The position numbers and the translations under genes are program-made. Shown here in pieces: positions 8,246-16,938 of a stretch of 61,826 bases of DNA (within the stretch, counting starts at the first letter, position 1; every line of letters starts with the position of its first letter). The stretch covers positions 1-61,826 of the forward strand of contig NZ_JAWHTD010000023.1 of NCBI RefSeq assembly GCF_032586235.1. Reading direction: 5' to 3'. The notes under the pieces were generated by a model that saw only the letters and a list, made by a program, of their open reading frames with translations, was not told the DNA's origin and ran no database searches. Source of the DNA: Aestuariicoccus sp032586235 (GTDB lineage: Bacteria > Pseudomonadota > Alphaproteobacteria > Rhodobacterales > Rhodobacteraceae).

Positions 8246-10623
8246 CCATCCAGTTCGGCAATCCCGACCGGCCCAATTCCTACATCGGCAAGACCGTGCC
8301 GCGCCCCAACGCGCGCAAGCTGGTCGAGGGGCGCGGGCAGTACGTCGACGACATCACCCTGCCGCGCATGGTGCATGTGGCCTTTGTCCGCTCGCCCTTC
8401 GCCCATGCCAGGATCACCGGGATCGACGCCGATGCGGCGCGCGGCGTCAAGGGTGTGCTGCGCATCTTCACCGGCGCCGATCTGGCCGAGGTCTGCACGC
8501 CCTGGGTTGCGGTGCTGGCCCATCTCAAGGGTCTGAAATCGCCGCCCGAGCATCCTCTGGCCGTGGATCGCGCGCTCTGGGTCGGCGAGCCGGTGGTCGC
8601 CGTCGTGGCCACCACCCGCGCCGCCGCCGAAGAAGGTGCTGCGCTGGTCGATGTGGATTACGATCCGCTGCCCGCCGTGACCGACACGATGACCTCGCTC
8701 GATGCCGATACGCCGGTGATGCACCCCGATCTGGGTGACAACCTGGCGTTCCGCCGCCTGCACGAACAGGGCGATGTCGAGGCCGCCATGGCCGGGGCGC
8801 ACAAGGTCGTGCGCGCGTCCTTCCGCACCGCGCGCCACACCGGCGTCACGCTCGAGCCGCGTTCGATCCTGGTGGACTGGAACAAGGCCGAGGGTCAGAT
8901 GACCGCCTGGCACGCCACCCAGGCCCCGCACATGATGCAGACGGTCTTTGCCAAGCATCTCGACATTCCCGAAAGCCGCGTGCGGGTGATCTGCGGCGAC
9001 GTGGGCGGCTCTTACGGCATCAAGGTGCATGTTTATCCCGACGAGGTGGCCACCGCCGCCATCGCCAAGATCATGGGCCGCCCGGTCAAGTTCATCGCCG
9101 ACCGGCTGGAAAGCTTCACCACCGATATCCACGCCCGCGACCACGAGATCGAGGCGGCGATTGCGGTGGACGCAGAGGGCAAGATCCTCGCCATCGACGT
9201 GGACGACTGGACCGGGATCGGGCCTTATTCGGTCTACCCGCGCACCTCGGCCATCGAGGGCAATCAGGTGGTGAACCTCTGCGGCGGGCCTTACGATTTC
9301 GCCAATTACCGCGCGCGCACCAGTGTGGTCTTCCAGAACAAGACCCCGACCTGTCAGTACCGCGCGGTGGGCCATCCCATCGCCGTGGCGATCACCGAGG
9401 GGCTGGTGGACATGGCCGCCGCCGCCATCGGTATGGACCCGGTCGAGATCCGGCGGCGCAACATGTTTGCCGACGATGCCTATCCGGTGACATCGCCCGC
9501 GATGATGAAATTCGAAGGTCTGTCGCATCACGCCTCGATGGACAAGCTGATGGAGCTGATGGATTACGACGCGCTGCGCGCCGATCAGGCCGAGGCGCGA
9601 AAGCGCGGCAAGTATCGCGGCATCGGCATCGCGTCCTTCATCGAACTGACCAACCCGTCGCCCTTCATGTACGGCATCGGCGGCGCGCGCATCTCGGCGC
9701 AGGACGGCTGCACGGTGCGCATGGATCCGGACGGATCGGTCGTGGCGCTGTCGGGTGTGACCGAGCAGGGCCAGGGCACCGAGGCGATGCTGAGCCAGGT
9801 CGTGGCCGAGGGCGTCGGCGTCGAGCCCGCCAAGGTGCGCGTCATCACCGGCGACACGCAGGTCACGCCGTATGGCGGCGGCACCTGGGCCTCGCGCGGG
9901 GCGGGCATCGGCGGCGAGGCGGCGTTGCAGGCCGCACGGGCCTTGCGCGGCTCGATCCTCGAGGTGGCGGGGGCCATGCTTCAGGCGGATCCTTCGTCGC
10001 TCGATATCCGCGACGGGCAGGTGGTCGACACCGACACCGGCGAAGAGCGCATGCCTTTGGAGGAACTGGGCCGTATCGTCTATTTCCGCGGCGACACGTT
10101 GCCCAAGGAGCTGCCGCGCGAGCTGGTGCAGACGCGGCACTTCATCACCATGGACTATCCTTTCGCCTTCACCAACGGCGTGCAGGCCTCGTATCTCGAG
10201 GTCGATACCGACACCGGCGTGGTGACGCTGCTCAAGCATTGGTGCGTCGAGGATTGCGGGCGGGTGATCAACCCGCAGCTGGTGGACGAACAGATCCGCG
10301 GCGGCATCGTGCAGGGGCTCGGCGGCGCGCTTTACGAAGAAATCCACTATGACGAGGACGGCCAGCTGCTGAACGGGTCGATGGCCGATTACCTGGTGCC
10401 GATGGCGGCCGAGATGCCGGACATGATCATCGGCCACGTCGAAACGCCCACCGGCGAAAGCGAGCTGGGCGCCAAGGGCGCGGGCGAGGCGGGCACCGCC
10501 GGTGCGCCGGCGGCTGTGATGAACGCCATCAACGACGCGCTGCGCCCCTTGAGCGGGCAGGTTACCGAAATGCCCTTTACCCCCGAGCGCATCCTGCGCG
10601 CGCTGGGGAAGATCGAAGACTGA
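8242..10623 (+). CDS. Molybdenum hydroxylase molybdopterin-binding (large, CoxL-like) subunit
   Basis: 793 aa catalytic subunit of the xanthine dehydrogenase/CO dehydrogenase-like family. Aldehyde oxidase a/b hammerhead features are near the N-terminus (RGQYVDDITLPRMVHVAFVR), followed by molybdopterin-binding regions. The conserved Glu in GAKGAGEAGT (about residue 748) is the expected catalytic base. The loop that reads AYRCSFR in true form I CO dehydrogenase is QYRAVGHP here (about residue 372), so a CO-oxidising role is unlikely. The substrate is unknown. Coupling to a TRAP importer suggests an organic acid or N-heterocyclic acid that is hydroxylated after uptake. Confidence 0.92.
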   Translation: MTIQFGNPDRPNSYIGKTVPRPNARKLVEGRGQYVDDITLPRMVHVAFVRSPFAHARITGIDADAARGVKGVLRIFTGADLAEVCTPWVAVLAHLKGLKSPPEHPLAVDRALWVGEPVVAVVATTRAAAEEGAALVDVDYDPLPAVTDTMTSLDADTPVMHPDLGDNLAFRRLHEQGDVEAAMAGAHKVVRASFRTARHTGVTLEPRSILVDWNKAEGQMTAWHATQAPHMMQTVFAKHLDIPESRVRVICGDVGGSYGIKVHVYPDEVATAAIAKIMGRPVKFIADRLESFTTDIHARDHEIEAAIAVDAEGKILAIDVDDWTGIGPYSVYPRTSAIEGNQVVNLCGGPYDFANYRARTSVVFQNKTPTCQYRAVGHPIAVAITEGLVDMAAAAIGMDPVEIRRRNMFADDAYPVTSPAMMKFEGLSHHASMDKLMELMDYDALRADQAEARKRGKYRGIGIASFIELTNPSPFMYGIGGARISAQDGCTVRMDPDGSVVALSGVTEQGQGTEAMLSQVVAEGVGVEPAKVRVITGDTQVTPYGGGTWASRGAGIGGEAALQAARALRGSILEVAGAMLQADPSSLDIRDGQVVDTDTGEERMPLEELGRIVYFRGDTLPKELPRELVQTRHFITMDYPFAFTNGVQASYLEVDTDTGVVTLLKHWCVEDCGRVINPQLVDEQIRGGIVQGLGGALYEEIHYDEDGQLLNGSMADYLVPMAAEMPDMIIGHVETPTGESELGAKGAGEAGTAGAPAAVMNAINDALRPLSGQVTEMPFTPERILRALGKIED

Positions 10624-10667
10624 ACCACTTCGCGCCCGGGGGAGGGCGCATCCACAGGGAGGAAAAC

Positions 10668-11720
10668 ATGAAACTTACAGCACTGACGACGGCGGCGGCC
10701 GTCCTGGCGGGCGGCGCGGCCTGGGCCCAGCAGACGATCACCGTCAACATCGGATCGTCGCATCCCGAGGCCAACATCTGGGTCTACGCGATGAAGAACA
10801 CCTTCCAGCCCGAGGTGAACCGCATTCTCGCCGAGGCTGGGAACGAGTACCAGGTCAACTGGGTCGAAAGCTATGCCGGCACGCTTTACAAGTTCACCGA
10901 CACCCGTGAGGCGGTGATGGACGGCATCGTCGACGTCGGCATGGTCGGCACGGTCTGGGAAGGCGCCAACATGCCGCTGCAGAACGTGACCTACTTCACG
11001 CCTTTCGCAACCGAAGACCACCGCATGATCATCGAGATCTTCGACGAGCTGTCCGACAGCCTGCCCGAGCTGCGCGACAGCTGGGCCGAGAACGGCATGG
11101 TGCATCTCAGCTCGCTCATCACCGACAGCTACGACATCTACGCCACCTTCCCGGTCAGCTCGATGGCCGATCTGCAGAACCGCAAGCTGAACGCGCCGGG
11201 CACCTCGGCCAACTGGCTGCAGGAAACCGGCGCGACTCCGGTCGACGGGGCGCTGACCACCTATTACACCAACATCCAGACCGGCGTGACCGAGGGCACG
11301 CTGTCGTTTGCCTCGGGCATCCTGCCCACCCGCGTCTACGAGGTGGCCCCGGAACTGACCCGCGTCGGCATCGGATCGATGTATTTCGGCGGCATCGCGG
11401 CCAACAAGGACTTCTACGAAGGCCTGCCCGCACCGGTGCAGGCGGCGATGAAAGAGGCCGCGCGGGCGACCTCGATCGCGCATGGCGATTACGTGGGCGA
11501 TCTGGCGGCGCGCGCGCTGGACGAGATGCAGGCGGCCGGCCTGACCATCCACCAGCTGCCCGACGAGGAAAAGGCCAAGTGGGTGAACGGTCTGCCCAAC
11601 ATCATCGAGCCCTGGCTGGAACAGACCGGCGAGGCGGGCAAGACCGTGCTCAAGGCCTATTTCAACGCGCTGCGCGAACGCGGGGCGACGCCGCTGCGGA
11701 ATTGGGACGAAGGTCTCTGA
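10668..11720 (+). CDS. dctP: TRAP transporter substrate-binding protein (DctP family)
   Basis: 350 aa with a Sec signal peptide (MKLTALTTAAAVLAGGAAWA, cleavage near AQQ). The body is a DctP-type periplasmic binding protein; the segment RKLNAPGTSANWLQETGATP holds the conserved region that normally places the carboxylate-binding Arg. It lies 44 bp after the hydroxylase large subunit with an AGGGAGG ribosome site, and is followed by a strong stem-loop before the small membrane subunit. It probably delivers the hydroxylase substrate. Confidence 0.9.
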   Translation: MKLTALTTAAAVLAGGAAWAQQTITVNIGSSHPEANIWVYAMKNTFQPEVNRILAEAGNEYQVNWVESYAGTLYKFTDTREAVMDGIVDVGMVGTVWEGANMPLQNVTYFTPFATEDHRMIIEIFDELSDSLPELRDSWAENGMVHLSSLITDSYDIYATFPVSSMADLQNRKLNAPGTSANWLQETGATPVDGALTTYYTNIQTGVTEGTLSFASGILPTRVYEVAPELTRVGIGSMYFGGIAANKDFYEGLPAPVQAAMKEAARATSIAHGDYVGDLAARALDEMQAAGLTIHQLPDEEKAKWVNGLPNIIEPWLEQTGEAGKTVLKAYFNALRERGATPLRNWDEGL

Positions 11721-11738
11721 GACCCGTGGTATGAAACA

Positions 11739-11773
11739 GCGCCCGCCCGGCCCCTTCCGGCCCGGGCGGGCGC
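11739..11773 (+). promoter_or_regulatory. Intercistronic stem-loop between dctP and dctQ
   Basis: A 12-bp perfect stem (GCGCCCGCCCGG / CCGGGCGGGCGC) lies in the 78-bp gap after the binding-protein stop. No T-run follows and the operon continues. Such hairpins are known to protect binding-protein mRNA and raise its level over the membrane subunits. That role here is inference. Confidence 0.65.
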
Positions 11774-11798
11774 AAACGCGACAGTAGGGTGAGCACCC

Positions 11799-12365
11799 AT
11801 GAGCAACGACGACACCGCCGAGCTGGAGGACGATGGCTTCGTCCCGGCCTTTTCCGAGGCGCCTTTCGGCGCTCTGCTCGGCTCGGTCGCGGCGGCGATG
11901 TCGGCGGTGGGCACCGCCAGCATCGGCGCGCTGATGCTGCTGATCGTGGCCGACGTGATCGGGCGCAACTTTCTGGATGCGCCGATCACCGGCGTGTCCG
12001 AGATCGCCGCCCGCGCCGTCGTCGCCATCGTCTTTCTGCAAGTGCCCGCCGCGATCCTGCAAAAGCGCCTGACCCGCGCCGATTTCCTGGTGCGCCGGCT
12101 TGAAAAGGCCAGCCCCCGCGCGGTGGCGGGGATCGAGGCGCTTTTCTGCCTCGCGGGCGCGATTGTCTTCGCTTTGATCCTCTGGGCCTCGTGGCCGAAG
12201 CTGGCCGACGCCTGGGCCAGCGCCGAATTCTTCGGCGTGCAGGGCGTCTGGACCATTCCCACCTGGCCGTTCCGGGGCATCACCGTGCTGGGGGCGGCCG
12301 TCGCCGCGCTGGCGGCACTCTACCGCGCCCGTGAAGAGATCGGCAGCCTGAGAGGACAGCCATGA
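11799..12365 (+). CDS. dctQ: TRAP transporter small permease (DctQ family)
   Basis: 188 aa with four hydrophobic segments (for example IGALMLLIVADVIGR, AVVAIVFLQVPAAI, AGAIVFALILWAS) and the DctQ-typical GRNFLDAPITGVSEIA. It forms the small membrane subunit of the TRAP importer with the large subunit. Its last codon overlaps the dctM start by ATGA. Confidence 0.9.
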   Translation: MSNDDTAELEDDGFVPAFSEAPFGALLGSVAAAMSAVGTASIGALMLLIVADVIGRNFLDAPITGVSEIAARAVVAIVFLQVPAAILQKRLTRADFLVRRLEKASPRAVAGIEALFCLAGAIVFALILWASWPKLADAWASAEFFGVQGVWTIPTWPFRGITVLGAAVAALAALYRAREEIGSLRGQP

Positions 12366-13690
12366 CCACGCTCGCCATCGGCTTCCTTCTGATCGGCGTG
12401 CTGATCGCCCTGGTGCTGCTGGGCATGCAGATCGCCTATGCGCTTTTCGGCGTGGCCTTCGTCGGCATCTGGATCATCCGCGACAACATGGGTCTTGCCT
12501 TCCGGATGCTCGAGCTGACCGCCTATTCCGGGATCGCCGATTATCTTTTCGCCACCATTCCGCTTTTCGTGCTGATGGGGCTCTTGGTCAGCGTGTCCAA
12601 CGTCGGGCGCGACACGTTCGAGGTCGCCGAGGAGCTGCTGCGCCGGATGATCTGCGGTCTGGGGGTCGCCACGGTGGCCGCCAACACGATCTTTGCCGCC
12701 GTGACCGGCGTCTCCATCGCCTCGGCGGCGGTCTTTACCCGCGTGGCGGTGCCCGAGATGACCCGGCACGGCTATCGCCCGGCCTTTTCGGCCGGAACGG
12801 TGGCGGGGTCGTCGGTGCTGGGGATGCTGATCCCGCCGTCGCTTTTGCTGATCATCTACGGCGTGCTGGCCGAGGTGTCGATCGGCGGCATGTTCATCGC
12901 GGGCGTCATTCCGGGGCTGATGCTGGCCACGGGCTTTGTCGCCATGCTGATCGGCATCACGGTGGTTGCGCCCGGTTTTGTGCTGCAGGACCCCGAGGCC
13001 GTCCGCTCGCGCCGGGTGGATGCGGATTTCACGCCGATGCCCTTGCGCACGATGCTGGCCAAACTGGTGCCCATCGTCGCGCTGGTGATCCTCGTTCTGG
13101 GCGGGCTTTACACCGGGTTCTTCACCCCGACCGAGGCGGGCGGCATCGGCGCCTTTGGCGCGCTGCTGGTGGCGCTGTCGCGGCGCAGCCTGGATGCGCG
13201 CACGCTCTGGCATGTGATGAAGCAGACTGGGGTCATTTCGGTGTCGATCCTGCTGCTGCTGATCGCGGCCTCGTTCTATTCGCGGATGCTGGCCATCGCG
13301 GGGCTGCCCAACGCCATCGCCGGGCTGGTGACCGGATCGGGCTTTGGGCCGCTGGGGTTCCTGTTCTTCTATGCCGCGATCATCCTGCTGATGGGAATGA
13401 TCCTCGACAGCACCTCGATCCTTCTGATCATGGTGCCCATCGCCGCCCCCATCGCCCAGGGCATGGGGATCGACCTGATGCATTTCGGGATCGTCACGGT
13501 GATCGCCGTCGAGATCGGGCTGCTGACGCCACCTTTCGGGATCTCGGTCTTTACGGTGCACAACACGCTCAACGATCCATCGGTGTCGGTCGAACAGATC
13601 TTCGCCGCGACGCTGCCCTTCATCGCGGTGATGCTGGCGGTGCTGGTGATCGTGGCGCTGGTGCCGGCCACGGCGACGCTCTTTCTCTAA
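12362..13690 (+). CDS. dctM: TRAP transporter large permease (DctM family)
   Basis: 442 aa, very hydrophobic, with about a dozen membrane segments. Typical DctM motifs are present: LLVSVSNVGRDTFEVAEELL, GVSIASAAVFTRVAVPEM, MLIPPSLLLIIYGVL and FTPTEAGGIGAFGALL. It is the ion-coupled transport subunit. It ends the hydroxylase operon and faces the convergent RidA gene only 16 bp away. Confidence 0.93.
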   Translation: MTTLAIGFLLIGVLIALVLLGMQIAYALFGVAFVGIWIIRDNMGLAFRMLELTAYSGIADYLFATIPLFVLMGLLVSVSNVGRDTFEVAEELLRRMICGLGVATVAANTIFAAVTGVSIASAAVFTRVAVPEMTRHGYRPAFSAGTVAGSSVLGMLIPPSLLLIIYGVLAEVSIGGMFIAGVIPGLMLATGFVAMLIGITVVAPGFVLQDPEAVRSRRVDADFTPMPLRTMLAKLVPIVALVILVLGGLYTGFFTPTEAGGIGAFGALLVALSRRSLDARTLWHVMKQTGVISVSILLLLIAASFYSRMLAIAGLPNAIAGLVTGSGFGPLGFLFFYAAIILLMGMILDSTSILLIMVPIAAPIAQGMGIDLMHFGIVTVIAVEIGLLTPPFGISVFTVHNTLNDPSVSVEQIFAATLPFIAVMLAVLVIVALVPATATLFL

Positions 13691-13706
13691 GAGCGCCGCT
13701 GCCGCG

Positions 13707-14114
13707 TCAGCCGGTCTTGCGCGCCAGCACGGCGGTGGCTTCGATCTCGACCAGCGCGCGGTCCTCGACCAGCGCGGCCACCACGACCATCGTCATCGCC
13801 GGGAAATGCCGTCCCAGCACGCGGCGGTAGACCTGGCCCACCTCGCGCTGACGGGCGAGGTATTCGCGCTTGTCGGTCACGTACCAGGTCAGGCGGACGA
13901 TGTCCTCGACCGTGCCGCCGGCCTTTTCAACGACCGTGCGGATATTGGTCAGCGCCTGTTCCATCTGGCCGATGAAATCGTCCGAGCGGAACACCTGGTC
14001 CGCGTCCCAGCCGATCTGGCCACCGACGTAAAGCGTGCCGTCCGCCGCCAGGATGCCGTTGGCATAGCCCTTGGCCGGGGCCCAACCGTCGGGCTGGATG
14101 GTGTCATGCGTCAT
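13707..14114 (-). CDS. RidA family protein (enamine/imine deaminase-like)
   Basis: 135 aa, close to the usual RidA/YjgF length, with the fold's motifs GYANGILAADGTLYVGGQIG, FIGQMEQALTNIRTVVEKAG and the C-terminal DRALVEIEATAVL. RidA proteins hydrolyse reactive enamines and imines. This gene is last on the minus strand of the 2-aminobenzoate cluster and overlaps the thioesterase gene by 11 bp. A role in releasing ammonia from an amino-cyclohexene-CoA intermediate is plausible inference. Its substrate could instead be a general amino-acid-derived enamine. Confidence 0.88.
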   Translation of the reverse strand: MTHDTIQPDGWAPAKGYANGILAADGTLYVGGQIGWDADQVFRSDDFIGQMEQALTNIRTVVEKAGGTVEDIVRLTWYVTDKREYLARQREVGQVYRRVLGRHFPAMTMVVVAALVEDRALVEIEATAVLARKTG

Positions 14115-14517
14115 TGTCGTTCTCCAAACAGGCGTTGATCTTTTCCCTGACCTCTGCGGGCCATGCGGTTGGTCTGCCGTCGCGGTCGACCATGACTAGG
14201 GTGGATGTGGTCTCGAACCGGGTTTCCTCGCCGCAAAGCGCAGTCAGGCGCAGGCCCAGCGACGTGCGTCCCAGCCGCGTGACCCGCAGGCCGATCGTCA
14301 GCTCGTCGCCCAGCCGGCTGGGGGCGGTAAAGCGGGTCGAGATCTCGGCCGTGGGCACCGCGCCTTCGCTGTGCAGCGCCGCGAAGGGCAGGTTCAGGCG
14401 TTCTTCGAAGAAGGCCTCGACGCAATCGTTCATCATCTCGAAATAGCGCGGATAAAAGACGATCCCCGCCGGGTCGCAATGCTTGAACATGATCTTCTGC
14501 GGGCAGGAATAGGCCAC
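14104..14517 (-). CDS. Acyl-CoA thioesterase, 4-hydroxybenzoyl-CoA thioesterase type
   Basis: 137 aa hot-dog fold protein. The signature FKHCDPAGIVFYPRYFEM near the N-terminus matches 4HBT thioesterases of the Pseudomonas type, with the catalytic Asp in HCDPAG. I chose GTG 14517 (VAYSCPQKIM) because it starts 3 nt after the LivF stop and gives the usual N-terminal length. In a 2-aminobenzoyl-CoA cluster it may release dead-end aromatic or alicyclic CoA esters and so recover CoA. Confidence 0.85.
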   Translation of the reverse strand: MAYSCPQKIMFKHCDPAGIVFYPRYFEMMNDCVEAFFEERLNLPFAALHSEGAVPTAEISTRFTAPSRLGDELTIGLRVTRLGRTSLGLRLTALCGEETRFETTSTLVMVDRDGRPTAWPAEVREKINACLENDNDA

Positions 14518-14519
14518 GA

Positions 14520-15209
14520 TCAGACCCCCAGATACCGGTCGGTCAGATCGGGGGTGAGCGCGGCAAAGTCGCCCGACCAGACCGATGTGCCCTTTTCGAG
14601 GATGACCGCCTTGTCTGCGACCTTGCCCAGCTCTTTGAGCGACTTGTCCACGACGATGATCGCCATGCCGGTTTCGGCCTTGAGCCTTGCGATGGCGGCC
14701 CAGATTTCCTGCCGCACCACGGGGGCCAGCCCCTCGGTCGCCTCGTCCAGCACCAGAAGGCGGGGATTGGTCATCAGCGCGCGCCCGATGGCCAGCATCT
14801 GCTGCTCGCCCCCCGAGAGCGTCCCCGATTTCTGGTCGCGGCGTTCCTTCAGCCGGGGAAAGAGCGCCGCCACCGCCGCGAAATCCCAATCGCCCGGGCG
14901 CGCCGCGGCGATGAGGTTTTCATGCACCGTCAGGTCGGCAAAGCAGCGCCGCCCCTCGGGCACCAGCCCGATCCCGGCGCGCGCGGCCTTGTGCGCGGGC
15001 CAGTCGGCCATGTCCTGCCCGCCAAAGACAACCGATCCGCCGCGGTTCCTGAGCATCCGGCAGATGATCTTGACGGTGGTGCTCTTGCCCATCCCGTTGC
15101 GCCCCATCAGGGCCACGACCTCGCCGTCGTCGATATCCAGGTGCACGTCGAAAAGCGCCTGCGACTGGCCGTAGAAGGCCGAGATATGCGCCAGTTTCAG
15201 CAGGCTCAT
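14520..15209 (-). CDS. livF: Branched-chain-amino-acid-type ABC transporter ATP-binding protein LivF
   Basis: 229 aa. Walker A GRNGMGKST, signature LSGGEQQMLAIGRAL and Walker B LLVLDEATEGLAP are visible. The size and the C-terminal RYLGV are typical of LivF. It overlaps livG by 4 bp. It is the second ATPase of the importer encoded inside the 2-aminobenzoate cluster. Liv-type systems with aromatic substrates are known, so anthranilate or a related aromatic acid is the likely cargo. Confidence 0.92.
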   Translation of the reverse strand: MSLLKLAHISAFYGQSQALFDVHLDIDDGEVVALMGRNGMGKSTTVKIICRMLRNRGGSVVFGGQDMADWPAHKAARAGIGLVPEGRRCFADLTVHENLIAAARPGDWDFAAVAALFPRLKERRDQKSGTLSGGEQQMLAIGRALMTNPRLLVLDEATEGLAPVVRQEIWAAIARLKAETGMAIIVVDKSLKELGKVADKAVILEKGTSVWSGDFAALTPDLTDRYLGV

Positions 15210-15961
15210 GCGGCGTCCTCCTCGCCCAGATAGGCGCGGCGCACCTCTGGATTGGCGCGGATCTCGTCGGCGTTGCCGGTGGCGACGATCTCACCGTAGA
15301 CCAGCACGCTGATCCGGTCGGCCAGCGCAAAGACCGCGTCCATGTCGTGTTCCACCAGCAGGATCGGGGCCTTGTGGCGCAGCCCGTCCAGAAAACCGAT
15401 CAGCCGCTGCGAGCCTTCCGCGCCCAGCCCGGCCATCGGTTCGTCCATCAGAAAGGCCTTGGGTTCCAGCGTCAGTGCGACCGCCACCTCAAGCTGGCGG
15501 CGCTGCCCGTGCGAGAGATCGGCGGTGCGGAAGGTGCTGAAGTCTTCCAGCCCGACCTGTTCCAGCGCGTGCTGCGCCGAGGCCAGCAGCGCCTTGTCCT
15601 TCATTACTGGTGTGAAAAAGCGGAAGATGTCGCCGCGATGGCCCAGAGCGCCCAGAACCGCGTTCTGCAGCACGGTATAGTCCATCGCCAGCGACGAGAT
15701 CTGGAAGGTCCGCCCCATCCCCAGCCGCGCCCGCGCGGCGGTGGACATATGGGTCACGTCGCGGCCGTTGAAATGCACGCTGCCGCTGTCGGGGCTCAGC
15801 CCGCCCGCGATCTGCTTGATCAGCGTGGATTTGCCCGCGCCGTTGGGGCCGATCAGGGCGTGGATCTCGCCCGGGTGCAGATCGAGCGTGATGTCGTTGC
15901 TGGCCTTGAGGCCGCCGAAGCTTTTGGTGATGCCGCGCACCGACAGGATGGGATCAGTCAT
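15206..15961 (-). CDS. livG: Branched-chain-amino-acid-type ABC transporter ATP-binding protein LivG
   Basis: 251 aa. Walker A GPNGAGKST, a family-typical signature variant LSHGQRRQLEVAVAL, Walker B FLMDEPMAGLG, H-loop LLVEHDMDAVF and a LivG-type C-terminus. I chose ATG 15961 (MTDPILSVRG), which overlaps the livM end by 8 bp; upstream in-frame sequence belongs to livM in another frame. Confidence 0.92.
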   Translation of the reverse strand: MTDPILSVRGITKSFGGLKASNDITLDLHPGEIHALIGPNGAGKSTLIKQIAGGLSPDSGSVHFNGRDVTHMSTAARARLGMGRTFQISSLAMDYTVLQNAVLGALGHRGDIFRFFTPVMKDKALLASAQHALEQVGLEDFSTFRTADLSHGQRRQLEVAVALTLEPKAFLMDEPMAGLGAEGSQRLIGFLDGLRHKAPILLVEHDMDAVFALADRISVLVYGEIVATGNADEIRANPEVRRAYLGEEDAA

Positions 15962-16937
15962 GCGCGACCTCCCGCCCGGCCAGCAGCCCGAAAAGCCCGC
16001 CGCGCGCGAACAGCACGACGCCCAGCAGGATCGCCCCCAGATAGATGTGCCAATAGTCGCTAAGGCCCCCCAGCACATGTTCCAGCAGGATGAAGAGTGC
16101 CGCCCCCGCGACCGGGCCAAAGACGCGCCCCACACCGCCGAGTATAACGAAGATCATGATCTCGCCCGAGGTGTGCCAACTGAGCATGGTCGGGCTGACA
16201 AAGCGGTTGAGATCGGCGAAAAGCGCCCCCGCCAGCCCGGTGATCGCGCCCGAAATCACAAAGGCGGTCAGGTAGAGCCGATAGGGCACATGCCCCACCG
16301 CCTGCACCCGCTCTTCGTTCTGCCGTGCGGCGCGCAGCATCAGCCCGAAGGGTGAATGCGCGGCCCGGTGCACCCCCAGCAGAACGATCGCCAGCAGGCC
16401 GTAGCAGATGGCGAAATACTGGATCGGGTCCATCGTGTTGAGCCCGGGGAAGTTGTTCCTGACATAGATCGACAGCCCGTCCTCGCCGCCATAGGCGGGC
16501 CAGGAGATGGCGAAGTAATAGACCATCTGCGCGAAGGCCAGCGTGATCATGATGAAATAGACGCCCGTGGTGCGCAGCGACAGCGCGCCGATGGCCAGCG
16601 CCACCAGGGCGCTGACGACGACCGCGACCAGCCAGATCACCGGCATCGAATTCGTCCCCTCGATGACGAAAAGCCCGTCGAAGAGCGGCGTGTAGGTCTG
16701 GGCGTGATAGGCCAGGATGCCCATCGCATAGCCGCCCAGGCCAAAGAATACCGCGTGGCCAAAGCTGACCAGCCCGCCAAAGCCCAGGGCAAAGTTCAGC
16801 CCGACGCCCGCGATGGCGAAGATCACCGCGCGGGTGGCGAGGGTGATCAGGAACGGCTCGTCCATCGCCCACGCCGCGAGCGGAAAGCCCAGCAGCACGG
16901 CCATCAGGATGGCGTTGAGAAGGGTCTCTCGTCTCAT
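15954..16937 (-). CDS. livM: Branched-chain-amino-acid-type ABC transporter permease LivM
   Basis: 327 aa membrane protein with around nine to ten hydrophobic segments and LivM motifs: FGGLVSFGHAVFFGLGGYAM near residue 52 and FGLMLRAARQNEERVQAVG in the cytoplasmic loop that contacts the ATPase. It pairs with LivH in the transport channel and lies 1 bp after livH. Confidence 0.93.
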   Translation of the reverse strand: MRRETLLNAILMAVLLGFPLAAWAMDEPFLITLATRAVIFAIAGVGLNFALGFGGLVSFGHAVFFGLGGYAMGILAYHAQTYTPLFDGLFVIEGTNSMPVIWLVAVVVSALVALAIGALSLRTTGVYFIMITLAFAQMVYYFAISWPAYGGEDGLSIYVRNNFPGLNTMDPIQYFAICYGLLAIVLLGVHRAAHSPFGLMLRAARQNEERVQAVGHVPYRLYLTAFVISGAITGLAGALFADLNRFVSPTMLSWHTSGEIMIFVILGGVGRVFGPVAGAALFILLEHVLGGLSDYWHIYLGAILLGVVLFARGGLFGLLAGREVAHD

Positions 16938-16938
16938 C

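Noticed and set aside
6915..10623. Aerobic CO dehydrogenase (coxMSL)
   Set aside because: The large-subunit loop is QYRAVGHP, not the AYRCSFR of form I CO dehydrogenases, and the TRAP neighbour suggests an organic substrate.
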